Of a stretch of 64,000 nucleotides of DNA, positions 9,115 to 18,209 are shown piece by piece. Origin of the DNA: Janthinobacterium lividum (lineage in GTDB: Bacteria > Pseudomonadota > Gammaproteobacteria > Burkholderiales > Burkholderiaceae_D); contig NZ_JAAOLY010000006.1 in NCBI RefSeq assembly GCF_011601275.1, positions 248,001 through 312,000 of the forward strand, written 5' to 3'. How positions within the stretch are numbered: the first letter of the stretch is position 1; each line of letters opens with the position of its first letter. Position numbers and translations under genes: made by a program. Below the pieces are notes generated by a model that saw only the letters and a list, made by a program, of their open reading frames with translations, searched no databases and was not told the DNA's origin.

Positions 9115-9460
9115 ACGTCTGCCGCCATGCCCGGAAGCAAGGAGGCGGGAATGTGGAAGGCGAGCCCCAGGTATCTCCTGGCGTCGCCTCGCTGCCGGTT
9201 GCATCCGGCGTTCGCGAGCACATCGTCGGCATCGCGAACCGCTTCCAGACCCAGGCGTTTATGCAACGCTACACCTGGTTTGCCGCGCCACACTATCGTT
9301 GGTGACTGCGCCAGGCTGGGGCTGTTTTGTCGTAGAGCAAGTCCACTGAATTAATCATATCACCATCTTTAAGAAATAGGCAACGCGATTGGCCAGCGTT
9401 TCCATGTATTTTTTCAATATCTTTTTTTATATCAAATTTCGGCGCCGCCTTGCCATCTCT
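9115..9460. other. Intergenic region without a recognisable gene
   Basis: This stretch separates the fliT-like and fimV-like genes. All three forward frames are open over parts of it because of high GC; one frame ends at 9305 after FQTQAFMQRYTWFAAPHYRW, which looks protein-like but has no credible start or family. The last 100 bp are AT-rich. No hairpin with a T tract is evident for the minus-strand gene that ends at 9461. Confidence 0.5.
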
Positions 9461-10591
9461 TTAACGCGAGAACGGCTCCGGTTCCGGCTCGGCCGCCCCT
9501 CCCTCTTCCACGGCCTCCGTCAGCACGGGCACATCCTTCTTCTTGCGGCCGAATGGTTTTCGCAGCAAGACCCAGTATTTCGACGGCGCGCCAGGACCCG
9601 TCGCCTGCCTGCGTTTGCGCACGACATACACGATGACTGCCGTCAACAGCAGGAAGAGCAAGGTGCCGATACCGAGCCACAACAGGCCGTTGCCGCCCGC
9701 CTTCTTGTCCTTGTCAGCGGCGGGCGCCGCGTGCAGAGGCTTGGGCTTGGCATGGGGCGCCTGCGCTTCGGCCGGCGCGGCGGCTGGCGCAATGGCGGCG
9801 GCAGCCGGCAGCGCCAGCGCCTTTTGCAAGGCGCCGATCTTGCCTTCCAATTCGCCGAGCTTTGCATTGAGGGCCGTGTTTTTCTCATCGAGCGCCACGC
9901 ACGCTTGCGCCTGCTCCATATCAGCTTGCGGCGCACAGGCGGCCACGGGCGCCGTGGCGCGGTGCACCGGCGCCGGACGCAACACGGGAGCCGCCGGCGC
10001 GGGCGCGGCGGGCGGCGGCACGAACACGCGCGCCGGACGCACGAGGCCCTCGGCCCGCGCGCGGGCCGCCAGTGCGGCGGCGTCGGGCGACGGCGCCAAG
10101 GGGACAGGACGTGGTAACGGCAACGACGTTGGCACGGGCGTCTGAACGGCAGCCCGGACTGGCGCACTGACGGGAACGGCGGCGGGCGGCGCCGGTGTCA
10201 GCCACAAGGTAGCCAGGCGCACGACGGCGCCATTGCCATTGCCCAACAATAAGTACAAATGCACGTGACCCGCCTGGATCGCTTGCCGCGTAGCCACACG
10301 CACATACTGGCGTCCACCGCGCTCCAGCGGACTGATCGTCAAGGTTTGCAAGGCCTGGTCCATGCCGATGCCGCCGCCCCGGTACACATCGGGCGAAGCC
10401 AGGCGCACGGCCACGCCCTTAACTTCCTCGGGCGCCAGGGCCGTCAGTTCGATCTCGGCCAGCAGGGGCTGGCCCACATGCGACAGCACGGCCATCTCAC
10501 CCAGTTCGGCCGCGCCCACCACAGGCGGCAAGGCCAGGCTGGCGGCGGCGCACGCGATCACGGACCAACGGGGAAAGATGCTGCTCTGCAT
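9461..10591 (-). CDS. FimV/HubP N-terminal-type membrane protein, short form
   Basis: A 376-residue protein with a signal peptide, then a FimV N-terminal module at about residues 27-135 (AELGEMAVLSHVGQPLLAEI, then VRLASPDVYRGGGIGMDQAL and RQYVRVATRQAIQAGHVHLYLLL). A long Ala/Pro-rich linker, a short coiled-coil segment (CVALDEKNTALNAKLGELEGKIGALQKAL), one transmembrane helix (GLLWLGIGTLLFLLLTAVIVYVV) and a basic cytoplasmic tail follow. FimV and HubP organise polar type IV pili, flagella and chemoreceptors. This one is much shorter than FimV and lacks LysM and TPR parts. A sigma-28-like promoter lies upstream. Confidence 0.75.
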   Translation of the reverse strand: MQSSIFPRWSVIACAAASLALPPVVGAAELGEMAVLSHVGQPLLAEIELTALAPEEVKGVAVRLASPDVYRGGGIGMDQALQTLTISPLERGGRQYVRVATRQAIQAGHVHLYLLLGNGNGAVVRLATLWLTPAPPAAVPVSAPVRAAVQTPVPTSLPLPRPVPLAPSPDAAALAARARAEGLVRPARVFVPPPAAPAPAAPVLRPAPVHRATAPVAACAPQADMEQAQACVALDEKNTALNAKLGELEGKIGALQKALALPAAAAIAPAAAPAEAQAPHAKPKPLHAAPAADKDKKAGGNGLLWLGIGTLLFLLLTAVIVYVVRKRRQATGPGAPSKYWVLLRKPFGRKKKDVPVLTEAVEEGGAAEPEPEPFSR

Positions 10592-10639
10592 GGACTGATC
10601 GCTTTGATAACAGGATAGATAATCGGGACTCGTCTGTCT

Positions 10640-10666
10640 TTAACGGCAGGAAATCGCAAAAATATA
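10640..10666 (-). promoter_or_regulatory. Sigma-28-like promoter candidate for the FimV-like gene
   Basis: On the minus strand, TATATTTT (10666-10659), 11 bp, then GCCGTTAA (10647-10640), matching 6/8 and 7/8 of the FliA consensus. The -10 octamer is identical to the one in front of the fliT-like gene. Confidence 0.5.
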
Positions 10667-10763
10667 GATGGGCCAGGGCAAAAATGATGCAATACAGCAT
10701 CATCCTGTGTCTTTTTGACGCCTGGAGTACACTCGATCCACCTCTATCGATGAAAGGGATGTC

Positions 10764-12158
10764 ATGAGTAGCAGAATCGAACGCGACAGTTTCGGCCCGA
10801 TCGACGTACCCGCCGACCGGCTGTGGGGAGCGCAAACGCAGCGCTCGCTTGAGCACTTCCATATCTCCACGGAAAAGATGCCGCCTGAACTGATCGCCGC
10901 CCTGGCCACCGTCAAGCGCGCGGCCGCCCACGTCAACCTGGACCTGGGCCTATTGGATGGCAAGAAAGCCGTGGCCATCACGCAGGCGGCCGACGAAGTA
11001 CTGGCCGGCAAACACGACGCGGAATTCCCGCTGGCGGTCTGGCAGACGGGCTCTGGCACGCAAAGCAATATGAACATGAACGAAGTGCTGGCCAACCGCG
11101 GCTCCGAGCTGATCGGCGGCTTGCGCGGCGCCGAGCGCCTGCTGCACCCGAACGACGACGTCAACCTGGGCCAGTCCTCGAACGACATCTTTCCGACCGC
11201 AATCCACGTGGCGGCCGCCCTGGCCGTCGCCAACACGGTCTTGCCGCCGCTGCGCCAGCTGCGCGCCACCCTGGACGCGAAGGCGACGGAATTTGCCGAC
11301 ATCGTCAAGATCGGCCGCACCCATTTGCAGGATGCGACGCCGCTGACCCTGGGCCAGGAGTTTTCCGGCTACGTGGCGCAGCTGGACTTTGCCGAGCACA
11401 TCATCACGGCATCGTTGCCGCCGCTGCTGCAGCTGGCCGCAGGCGGCACGGCCGTCGGCACGGGATTGAATGCCCACGTGGAATTTGCCGGCCGCATCGC
11501 GCAAGAACTGGCGCGCCTGACGGGCCAGCCGTTCGAAACGGCAAGCAACAAGTTTGCCGCGCTGGCCGCCCACGATGCCCTCGTCGCCGCCCATGGGGCG
11601 CTGAAAACCCTGGCCACGGCCCTGATGAAGATCGCCAACGACGTGCGCTGGATGGCGTCCGGCCCCCGCTCCGGCCTCGGTGAAATCACGATCCCCGAAA
11701 ACGAGCCGGGCAGCTCCATCATGCCGGGCAAGGTCAACCCCACCCAGTGCGAAGCGCTGACCATGCTGTGCTGCCAGGTCTTCGGCAACGACGTGGCCAT
11801 CACGGTGGGGGGCGCCTCGGGCAATTTCGAGCTGAACGTCTTCAAGCCTTTGATTGCACACAACTTCCTGCAAAGCGCGCGCCTGCTGGGCGACGGCATG
11901 CGCAGCTTCGACGAGCATTGCGCCCACGGCATCGCGCCGAACCGTGAGCGCATCGCCGAACTGATGGAGCGTTCCTTAATGCTGGTCACGGCGCTGGCGC
12001 CGCACATCGGCTACGACAAGGCGGCGCAAATCGCCAAGCAGGCCCAGCACGAAGGCACGACCTTGAAGGAAGCGGCGCTGGCCCTGGGCTTTGTAACGGA
12101 GGAGCAATTCAGCGCGTGGATCGTGCCTCTGGAGATGACGCGGCCCAACAAAAGCTGA
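10764..12158 (+). CDS. fumC: Class II fumarate hydratase
   Basis: A 464-residue iron-independent fumarase, the normal length. It interconverts fumarate and malate in the TCA cycle as a cytoplasmic homotetramer. The family signature [14 protein letters not shown] begins at residue 317, placing the catalytic serine at 318. The substrate-binding blocks [17 protein letters not shown] and [17 protein letters not shown] are intact. The start has AAGGGA five bases upstream. It is distinguished from aspartase and argininosuccinate lyase by these blocks. Monocistronic and divergent from the FimV-like gene. Confidence 0.97.
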   Translation: MSSRIERDSFGPIDVPADRLWGAQTQRSLEHFHISTEKMPPELIAALATVKRAAAHVNLDLGLLDGKKAVAITQAADEVLAGKHDAEFPLAVWQTGSGTQSNMNMNEVLANRGSELIGGLRGAERLLHPNDDVNLGQSSNDIFPTAIHVAAALAVANTVLPPLRQLRATLDAKATEFADIVKIGRTHLQDATPLTLGQEFSGYVAQLDFAEHIITASLPPLLQLAAGGTAVGTGLNAHVEFAGRIAQELARLTGQPFETASNKFAALAAHDALVAAHGALKTLATALMKIANDVRWMASGPRSGLGEITIPENEPGSSIMPGKVNPTQCEALTMLCCQVFGNDVAITVGGASGNFELNVFKPLIAHNFLQSARLLGDGMRSFDEHCAHGIAPNRERIAELMERSLMLVTALAPHIGYDKAAQIAKQAQHEGTTLKEAALALGFVTEEQFSAWIVPLEMTRPNKS

Positions 12159-12253
12159 CTTCCACCCTGCATTGCTGGCGGCTTCAGGTAAACTACGAGT
12201 TAGTTGAGGTCGTCATCAAGTGTTGAAAACACATCATTGCAATAAGGGATACA

Positions 12254-12475
12254 ATGCAAAAAGTAAGCTTTGATTTAACATCCGAGTTCGTCGAGCTGAA
12301 CCAGCTGTTGAAGCTGGTCGGCCTGTGCGACAGCGGTGGCGCAGGCAAGGTCATGGTCGATAGCGGCGTGGTGAAGGTCGATGCCAAGAAGGAATTGCGC
12401 AAGACCGCCAAGATCCGCGCCGGCCAGGTCGTCAGCGTGGGCGATATCCGTATCACGGTCGTCGCTCCAGTGTGA
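12254..12475 (+). CDS. RNA-binding S4 domain protein (YbcJ-like)
   Basis: A 73-residue protein that is essentially one S4 domain: LKLVGLCDSGGAGKVMVDSGVVKVDAKKE...KIRAGQVVSVGDIRITVV. YbcJ-like proteins are small putative RNA binders of unknown target, thought to touch ribosomal or structured RNA. The ATG follows AAGGGA. It may be co-transcribed with the next small gene. Confidence 0.9.
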   Translation: MQKVSFDLTSEFVELNQLLKLVGLCDSGGAGKVMVDSGVVKVDAKKELRKTAKIRAGQVVSVGDIRITVVAPV

Positions 12476-12580
12476 CCCCGGCATGGGGCGCGAAAGCAGC
12501 CCCATGCCAGCCGGGTGTCTGGATCAAGCTGCAACACGTCGTTATTGCCAGATGAATATCGATTGCAGAAGGGAAGCGCC

Positions 12581-12865
12581 ATGGACCATCCCGAACAAGG
12601 TACGCGCAGCCAGGAACGCCTGATTGGCGACTTGCGCCAGGTAATAGAAAACGCGGAAGAATTGCTGCGTAACACAGACAAATACACCAGCAGTCTGTAC
12701 CAGAGCGCGCGCGCCAGGCTGGAACTGGCCCTCGTCGCGGCCACGGCCGAGCTGGCCCGCTTTGAAGAAGAGCAAGTGACGCGCATGATGGACGCCACCC
12801 TGGCCGCGAATGCCCTGTACCGCGATCAGACGGGCGAAGCGCGCCTGCTGCGGGCCTTCGAATAA
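12581..12865 (+). CDS. DUF883/ElaB-like small helical protein without membrane anchor
   Basis: A 94-residue, strongly helical protein. The N-terminal half (RLIGDLRQVIENAEELLRNT) resembles the ElaB/YqjD/DUF883 family, whose members tether ribosomes or stress factors to the inner membrane through a C-terminal helix. Here that hydrophobic helix is absent; the C terminus is FEEEQVTRMMDATLAANALYRDQTGE. The role is therefore open. The start has a GAAGGGA site. It ends five bases before the converging bufferin-maturation gene. Confidence 0.6.
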   Translation: MDHPEQGTRSQERLIGDLRQVIENAEELLRNTDKYTSSLYQSARARLELALVAATAELARFEEEQVTRMMDATLAANALYRDQTGEARLLRAFE

Positions 12866-12869
12866 ACAG

Positions 12870-14507
12870 TCACGCCGTCAACACCGCATGCGCCAGCCAC
12901 TGGCGCAAGTGTGCGGCCAGGTCGAATGCCGGGTCCAGTTCGAACGCCGCATCGAGCGCGGCGCCAAACGCCTGTCCCTGCTGCAGCATTACCAAGGCTG
13001 CATGCGCAGCCGCATCCAGTATCAGCACCTGCGCTTTCCAGCGCGGCCGGCATACCAGCGCATAGCTGGCCACCTGCATATCCTGCGGAAACATTCCCTG
13101 CCCTTCACCATCCTGATGCGCCTGCCACAGGGGCGCCACTTGCCAGTTGGAGGCCAGCAAGACGCAAGCAGGATGCAAGGTAAAACAGCGCGCTTCCAGT
13201 TGATCGGGATGCAGGGCGGCCAGCGACTCGGCCGCCAGGCCCTGCGCATCGGCCGCGTAATGGGCCAGGTGCACGGCCCATTCCAGGCGCGCCATGTCCG
13301 GCAGATAAGGCAACTGCGTCACGGGCGGGAATATAGCGAGAAAATCGGCGAAACGCTCGCCAAACTGATTCAAATCGGCGCTATCTGACGGATACTGGCG
13401 GCCATACGCGCGCGCCAGGCCGCCAAAGAATGCCTCGCCCACCAGCGCCAGCACGACGGGGTAGGCGTGGCCCAGGGTACGGCGCCACGTGGCGCCCAAG
13501 TTGCCGCGGTATAGTGAAAAACGCTGCGCCACCGATTCTCCCGCGAACGATGGCAGGGGCACCACGGTATCGAGCAAGGCCGTGGCAAACGATTGCTGGC
13601 AGGCCGCCAGCGCAGCATGGGGCGCAGGCGGCGACACGGGTGGTGGCGGGGACGGCGGCGCTGCTGCCTGCCATGATGGCGTTTGCGGCGCATGGCGCGC
13701 CAGCATGGCCTGCGCCCTGTCCGCTTCGCCCAGCAGGATATCGAGCGGCGGCAAATCCGTGTCCCATTCGACCAGGGTGGGAATGGCGCCAAAGCGCAGC
13801 AAGGCGGCCGCATATAACTCCCAGACGGGCTCGGCAACGGTAGCGCCATGGTGGTCGATCACGGCGTGCGGCGTCAGCAAATGGCCACCCAGGTGCAGCT
13901 CGCCCACGCTGCCCGGCGCGATGGACTGCATGGCAAGCATGGCGTCCTCGCCGTGATTGCACTGGTTCACATACAGGTTGTTGATATCGAGCAGCAACCC
14001 ACAGCCGCTGCGGCGCGCCAGCTCGGCCAGGAATTGTGCCTCGCTCATGGCATCGTCGGCAAAACGCAGGCAAGTGGAGACATTCTCCAGCAAGATCGGC
14101 CTTTTCAGCACATCCTGCACTCGCCCCACCCGCGCGCACAGTAAATCGAGGGCGGCGCCATTCAAGGCCAGCGGCAACAGATCGTTGAGTTGCTGCTGCG
14201 CCACCGCGCTCCAGCACAGGTGTTCCGACACGAGGACCGGCTCGATGCGCTCGACCACGGCGCGCACGCGCTGCAAATGGGCTTCCGAAAAGCCGCGCGC
14301 GGAACCCAGGCCCAGGCCTACTCCATGCAGGCTGATCGGGTAATCCTCGCGCAGGGTCCGCAGCACGTGACTATCCCAGCCCGACGGCTGCAGATAATTT
14401 TCAGTGTGCACTTCGAGCCAGCCGACCTTGGGCCGGCGCGTCAGGAAGTCGCGGTAATGCGCGGCGCGCAGGCCGACGCCGGCAAGGGCCTGGATGGGCG
14501 GCGGCAT
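12870..14507 (-). CDS. Fused BufB-BufC: MNIO (DUF692) oxidase plus DUF2063 partner
   Basis: A 545-residue protein made of two parts. Residues 1 to about 275 are a DUF692 (MbnB/TglH/BufB-type) multinuclear non-haem iron oxidase with the conserved metal-site segments SLHG (His61), SEHL (Glu95, His96), LLENVS (Glu141), [11 protein letters not shown] (Asp174), ELHLGGH (His205), IDHHGA (218-222) and [10 protein letters not shown] (Glu248). After a Pro-rich linker (about 282-297) comes a DUF2063 (MbnC/BufC-type) domain. MNIOs modify cysteines of RiPP precursors, with the DUF2063 protein presenting the substrate. These are normally two genes. The ATG at 14507 is 17 bp after the bufA stop codon; frame extension upstream is antisense to bufA. 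Confidence 0.85.
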   Translation of the reverse strand: MPPPIQALAGVGLRAAHYRDFLTRRPKVGWLEVHTENYLQPSGWDSHVLRTLREDYPISLHGVGLGLGSARGFSEAHLQRVRAVVERIEPVLVSEHLCWSAVAQQQLNDLLPLALNGAALDLLCARVGRVQDVLKRPILLENVSTCLRFADDAMSEAQFLAELARRSGCGLLLDINNLYVNQCNHGEDAMLAMQSIAPGSVGELHLGGHLLTPHAVIDHHGATVAEPVWELYAAALLRFGAIPTLVEWDTDLPPLDILLGEADRAQAMLARHAPQTPSWQAAAPPSPPPPVSPPAPHAALAACQQSFATALLDTVVPLPSFAGESVAQRFSLYRGNLGATWRRTLGHAYPVVLALVGEAFFGGLARAYGRQYPSDSADLNQFGERFADFLAIFPPVTQLPYLPDMARLEWAVHLAHYAADAQGLAAESLAALHPDQLEARCFTLHPACVLLASNWQVAPLWQAHQDGEGQGMFPQDMQVASYALVCRPRWKAQVLILDAAAHAALVMLQQGQAFGAALDAAFELDPAFDLAAHLRQWLAHAVLTA

Positions 14508-14524
14508 GGGCAGGCGGCGGACGC

Positions 14525-14827
14525 TTAGGGCTGGGTGGCCGGTTTGGCAGCCTTGCCGGCCTTGATGGGTTTGACGGAACCGCCCGCCTGTTCGCACGTG
14601 CCCTTGGCAACATAGGTCCATTCCGTGGGCAGCTTGTCCGCCTCGGCCTGGCCAGCGCAGGAATGCGCGCCATCGGACGAGGCGCAATCGTTCTGCCCCG
14701 CCTTGGCCACGCCATAGCATTTTTCCTTGTCACCGGGAGCGGGGCCATCATGCGCGGCCGCGTTGATGGTGGTGCCGGCACAGATGCCAGCGAGGGCGGC
14801 GGCGATGAGAGCTTGACGTTTATTCAT
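14525..14827 (-). CDS. Bufferin-type RiPP precursor BufA (DUF2282)
   Basis: A 100-residue secreted precursor. The ATG at 14827 follows a GAGGAA site; an alternative start eight codons upstream has no such site. The signal peptide spans about residues 1-25 ([21 protein letters not shown]). The mature part has the DUF2282 pattern [16 protein letters not shown]...AHSCAGQA...[11 protein letters not shown] with four cysteines at 37, 48, 57 and 78, spaced 10, 8 and 20 residues apart, and ends in a Lys/Ala/Pro-rich tail. In described bufferins the cysteines are modified in the cytoplasm by the MNIO and the product is exported to bind copper; here modification and metal are inferred. Confidence 0.88.
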   Translation of the reverse strand: MNKRQALIAAALAGICAGTTINAAAHDGPAPGDKEKCYGVAKAGQNDCASSDGAHSCAGQAEADKLPTEWTYVAKGTCEQAGGSVKPIKAGKAAKPATQP

Positions 14828-15000
14828 GTGGATTCCTCTTGCTTGGGTCAAAGTAATCGTAAATCACGGCACGGCACGGGCTGCACGATGAGCAACGCGA
14901 GACGATGGACGTCATTCTACTGAATCGGCCGTGTCATGGCGAACCATGTTCAATCAGTCAAGCTGGCAGTGATGGGAAGGAAGGCGGAAGGAAGACAGAC

Positions 15001-15041
15001 AAAAACGCCCACGCGCCACCGCCGATGACGGTAGTGTGGGC
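15001..15041 (-). terminator. Terminator downstream of yjfB-like gene
   Basis: On the minus strand, arms GCCCAC (15041-15036) and GTGGGC (15012-15007), extended inside by further pairing, followed by a run of five T residues at 15005-15001. Confidence 0.7.
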
Positions 15042-15082
15042 ATCGATATAGCGGGCGCCAGGCTGGCGCCGCGGGACTGCGC

Positions 15083-15283
15083 TCAGGCTGTCGTATTGAT
15101 GCGGTTACCGAGGTGAGCAGGCAGGCTTGGCGCCGACTGTACCGGTGGCAACGCTGCCAGCAAGGCAGTGGCAGTCGAGCTTTGGATATCCTGGGCTTTT
15201 TTCAGGACAGTCAAGCCGACGGCTTGCCGCGTGCCTGTCTCCGCCATCGTGGTTGACAGTTGAGCAATGCTTCCGACGTCCAT
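15083..15283 (-). CDS. YjfB-type putative motility protein
   Basis: A 66-residue protein, MDVGSIAQLSTTMAETGTRQ then AVGLTVLKKAQDIQSSTA, matching the YjfB_motility family (typically 60-70 residues). Its molecular function is unknown; family members are co-regulated with flagella. The start has a GGAG site, and a sigma-28-like promoter lies 29 bp upstream, supporting a flagellar-class role. Confidence 0.82.
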   Translation of the reverse strand: MDVGSIAQLSTTMAETGTRQAVGLTVLKKAQDIQSSTATALLAALPPVQSAPSLPAHLGNRINTTA

Positions 15284-15311
15284 ACGTTTCTCCAATGAGG
15301 TTCTACCCTTG

Positions 15312-15338
15312 TTAACGGATGCCGCCGGCAAACCTTTA
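15312..15338 (-). promoter_or_regulatory. Sigma-28 (FliA) promoter candidate for yjfB-like gene
   Basis: On the minus strand, TAAAGGTT (15338-15331), 11 bp, then TCCGTTAA (15319-15312): 7/8 and 6/8 matches to TAAAGTTT-N11-GCCGATAA. It lies just before the yjfB-like start. Confidence 0.65.
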
Positions 15339-15340
15339 GC

Positions 15341-15877
15341 TTATTTTTCCAGCTTATTTTCCATCTGCAGCAGCAACCAGGCCAGCAAGTGCTCGCGCGC
15401 ATTCAAGTCCAGCCATTGCACGCCCTCGCGCAGGTCGGCCGGCGCCGGGCTGTCGGAGGCGACGGCGATCACATGCGGGTCATGCGGATACAGGGGCGCC
15501 TGCCCCACTTCCGGGCGGAACACTTCCAGCTTGGGGATGGGGTCCGTCTTGAAACCTTCAACCAGGGTCAGGTCTGCCGGCCCCATGCGGGCCAATTGCT
15601 GCGCCAGGCTCGGCTCGGGCGCGCCACGCAGCTCATGCACGATGGCAAAACGATACGGCGACGCCACCAGCACTTCCGCCGCCCCGGCCATGCGCAGGCG
15701 GGCACTGTCCTTTTGCGGCGGTTCCAGCGCCAGGTCATGGTGGCTGTGCTTGACCAGGTTGACGCGCAAGCCGCGCGCCGCCAGTTCCTTCACCACAAAT
15801 TCCAGCAGGGTCGTCTTGCCGCTACCGGAACGGCCGATCACACCGAGTACAGGGTGTGCGGGCATCGCATCGTGCAT
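15341..15877 (-). CDS. mobB: Molybdopterin-guanine dinucleotide biosynthesis adaptor MobB
   Basis: A 178-residue P-loop protein opening with [21 protein letters not shown] (Walker [10 protein letters not shown]), followed by [11 protein letters not shown] and [23 protein letters not shown], both typical of MobB. MobB is an accessory GTP-binding factor that helps MobA attach GMP to molybdopterin. The ATG at 15877 has AAGGAG at the right distance; a GTG six bases upstream overlaps that site. MobA is not in the window. Confidence 0.93.
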   Translation of the reverse strand: MHDAMPAHPVLGVIGRSGSGKTTLLEFVVKELAARGLRVNLVKHSHHDLALEPPQKDSARLRMAGAAEVLVASPYRFAIVHELRGAPEPSLAQQLARMGPADLTLVEGFKTDPIPKLEVFRPEVGQAPLYPHDPHVIAVASDSPAPADLREGVQWLDLNAREHLLAWLLLQMENKLEK

Positions 15878-15960
15878 GGTCACTCCTTGATTGAGAAGGA
15901 ATGATTATACGCAGCCATACGGACGCGACCGCCGGCGCATCGTCCAGCGCCTCACCCAAG

Positions 15961-17433
15961 TCAAGCGCCCGTGGATTTCCCGCCATCCCTGGCGCCGGCG
16001 GGCGCCGGCTTGCCGCCCTGCCGCCGGCGCCTGCCCGCCGGCTTCGGCGCTGCCGCGCCCGCCGTTTTGCCCGCCGTTTTACTATTCGCCGCTTGCGCAT
16101 TCCTGGCCGTGCGCGACAATTGCCGGTGGGCGGCGATCGCGCCCGCCTCGGCATCGGACTGGAACGGTACGGCGGCAACGGCGGCCACCTCGCCATCAGG
16201 CTGGCAAGCGGGCGCCAGCGGAGTAAAATCCCGCGCCCGCACATCCGCCTCCCATGCGGCGCGCTGCGCCAGCACAGCAGCGGGCACGGCAGGCGCCGCG
16301 CGCGCTTGCGCCAGGGTCAGCACGGCGCCCAGGCCGCTGGCGGCCGCCACGCGCGCGCCCATCTGGGGCAAGGCGCCATCGGCGGCGCGGCAAAAGCGCT
16401 GCAGGATGGTTTTGATGATCGACGTGTGGTCGACCACCACGTGGCTGACGCTGCCTGGCGCAATCAGCGGCGACACGAGCAGCATGGGCACGCGCACGCC
16501 GTACTGGCGAAACGCGGGGTCGTCGTCGATGGCGGGGCCAGGCGGTACATGGTCGAAAAAGCCACCGTGCTCGTCATAACTGAGGATCAGCAAGGTGCGT
16601 GCCCAGGCCGGTCCGCGCGACAGGGCCTGATAGACCTGCGCCACCAGCGCCTGGCCGGCGCGGATATCGGCCGGCGGGTGGTCGTCATTCTCAAAAAAAT
16701 GCGGATCGATCCAGCTGACCGAGGGCAAGGCGCCCGCCAGCGCATCGCCGATGAAACCATAGCGGCGCGCACTGGAGCCGAACGGTTCGTACAGCTCGGA
16801 TGAACGATAATGGTCGTCCGTCAGCGCCAGGCTCCAGGGCTTCCAGGCAGAATAAAATTTCCAACTGACTTGGGCGCGGTCCAAGTGGCGCACGAAGGAT
16901 TTGTTCGTATACAGGGGCACGCGCTTGCTGTCTCGGCTGCCGGCCGCCTTGCCGCTGACCGCATACAGGCGGTTGGGCCAGGTGGCGCCCGGAACGGAGC
17001 TGTAGCAGCGGTCGCAGACGCAAAACTGCTGCGCCAGGAAATCGTACATGGGCAAGTCGGATGCATTGTAATAACCCATCACCAGATCGATGTCGGAGTC
17101 ACCTGGATGCGTTTGCGCATAGTCGTCGACAAAGCCGCCATTATTGTTTTGCAATTGCTGCGCCACCGACATGCCCGTATGCGACGGGTCTTGCTGTGGG
17201 CCAAAGGCCGTGCGCCGCAAATGATGCACGGGATAGCTCACGCCCGCATGCACGTTCGCATGGCTGGCCTGCAAGCCATCGATGTCGGTGCGCCCGCCTT
17301 CCAGGCTCAGGTAGCCGAGCATGTGATCAAATGAACGGTTTTCCATCATCAGCACGACGATATGGTCGATGCGCGCCAGGTTTCCCAAGCCATGCACATC
17401 AAGGACACCCTCACCAGCTGCGGCAGCAATCAT
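15961..17433 (-). CDS. Phospholipase C / acid phosphatase (AcpA-like phosphoesterase)
   Basis: A 490-residue member of the phosphoesterase family PF04185. Visible motifs are HIVVLMMENRSFDHMLGYL near the N terminus, RCYSSVPGATWPNRLYAVSG, and LLILSYDEHGGFFDHVPPG carrying metal-binding residues. These enzymes hydrolyse phospholipids or phosphomonoesters outside the cytoplasm. I see no clear Sec or Tat signal at the chosen start (GGGGAG upstream of the ATG at 17433), which is unusual. The C terminus is a long basic Lys/Arg/Ala/Pro tail. Confidence 0.85.
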   Translation of the reverse strand: MIAAAAGEGVLDVHGLGNLARIDHIVVLMMENRSFDHMLGYLSLEGGRTDIDGLQASHANVHAGVSYPVHHLRRTAFGPQQDPSHTGMSVAQQLQNNNGGFVDDYAQTHPGDSDIDLVMGYYNASDLPMYDFLAQQFCVCDRCYSSVPGATWPNRLYAVSGKAAGSRDSKRVPLYTNKSFVRHLDRAQVSWKFYSAWKPWSLALTDDHYRSSELYEPFGSSARRYGFIGDALAGALPSVSWIDPHFFENDDHPPADIRAGQALVAQVYQALSRGPAWARTLLILSYDEHGGFFDHVPPGPAIDDDPAFRQYGVRVPMLLVSPLIAPGSVSHVVVDHTSIIKTILQRFCRAADGALPQMGARVAAASGLGAVLTLAQARAAPAVPAAVLAQRAAWEADVRARDFTPLAPACQPDGEVAAVAAVPFQSDAEAGAIAAHRQLSRTARNAQAANSKTAGKTAGAAAPKPAGRRRRQGGKPAPAGARDGGKSTGA

Positions 17434-17533
17434 CAGAACTCCCCGGCCGCGCACACGGTCGCAGCGACCCTGGTTCGACCAGGCCAGGCCAGTATGGTTC
17501 AGCTATGGCGGCCCGGCCTTGATGCGCAACAAC

Positions 17534-18208
17534 TCAATACGGCACGCGGTAGCGATAGCCCTTGAAACTGAAGATGGCCGCCTTCGGCTGCAACTTTTCC
17601 AGCACCAGGCCGGGCGCCAGTTCCTCGCCTTCGTGGCGCAGGACCTTGTCGATCAGCAGCAAGCGGTCGGCCGGATTCTTCGAATAGATATAGCCGCCGA
17701 TGGCGACGGGGGGAATTTGACGCTGTATCGGCTCGGGCAAGTCGCGCATGCCGGGCACGGTCTCTTCGGCTGCGGCCGCCGGCGCGGGTACGGGCACGGC
17801 CGGCGCCGGAGCGGGGATTGGCGACTCCTGCCTGGGTTCCGGCACGGGCCTGGCATGGTGCACGGGCGCGGCGATGGCCGCCGGCGGCACGGCCACGGCC
17901 ACAGGCGCCGGCACAGGAACTGCTGGCGGGACGACTACCTGCACAGGCGCGGGCGCGGGCATGGCCTGGGCCGGCACGGCAGGAGCGGCCGCAGGCGCAG
18001 TAGCTGCCGCCTGCCAAGGCTGCCACAGCAGCAGTGCGGCAGCCACGGCCACCGCCACGCCGCCCAGCGCCAGCCAGACGGGAGTGCGCCGCGCCGCGCC
18101 GGACGCTGCGCCATCGTGCAGTTGCACTTGCGGTGCGTGGATCGACGGCAACTCACCCAGTTGGCGCTCGGCTTGCGATTTTTTCAGTGCTTCAAGTATG
18201 TAGGACAT
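17534..18208 (-). CDS. gspB: General secretion pathway protein GspB
   Basis: A 224-residue protein beginning MSYILEALKKSQAERQLGEL, the GspB/ExeB hallmark, with one transmembrane helix (about 43-62), a long Ala/Pro linker, and the periplasmic domain ending IFSFKGYRYRVPY. GspB with GspA/ExeA helps the type II secretion secretin pass or assemble in the peptidoglycan. Its start lies one base after the exeA stop codon, so the two are translationally linked. The core T2SS genes are not in the window. Confidence 0.92.
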   Translation of the reverse strand: MSYILEALKKSQAERQLGELPSIHAPQVQLHDGAASGAARRTPVWLALGGVAVAVAAALLLWQPWQAAATAPAAAPAVPAQAMPAPAPVQVVVPPAVPVPAPVAVAVPPAAIAAPVHHARPVPEPRQESPIPAPAPAVPVPAPAAAAEETVPGMRDLPEPIQRQIPPVAIGGYIYSKNPADRLLLIDKVLRHEGEELAPGLVLEKLQPKAAIFSFKGYRYRVPY

Positions 18209-18209
18209 C

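Noticed and set aside
9120-9305. Protein-like frame ending FQTQAFMQRYTWFAAPHYRW
   Set aside because: No start codon with ribosome-binding site, no recognised family, and all three frames are open here through GC bias. It may be a gene remnant, but I cannot support it.
14828-15000. ECF-sigma promoter before bufA, as reported for some bufferin operons
   Set aside because: I could not find a convincing -35/-10 pair with proper spacing in this region.
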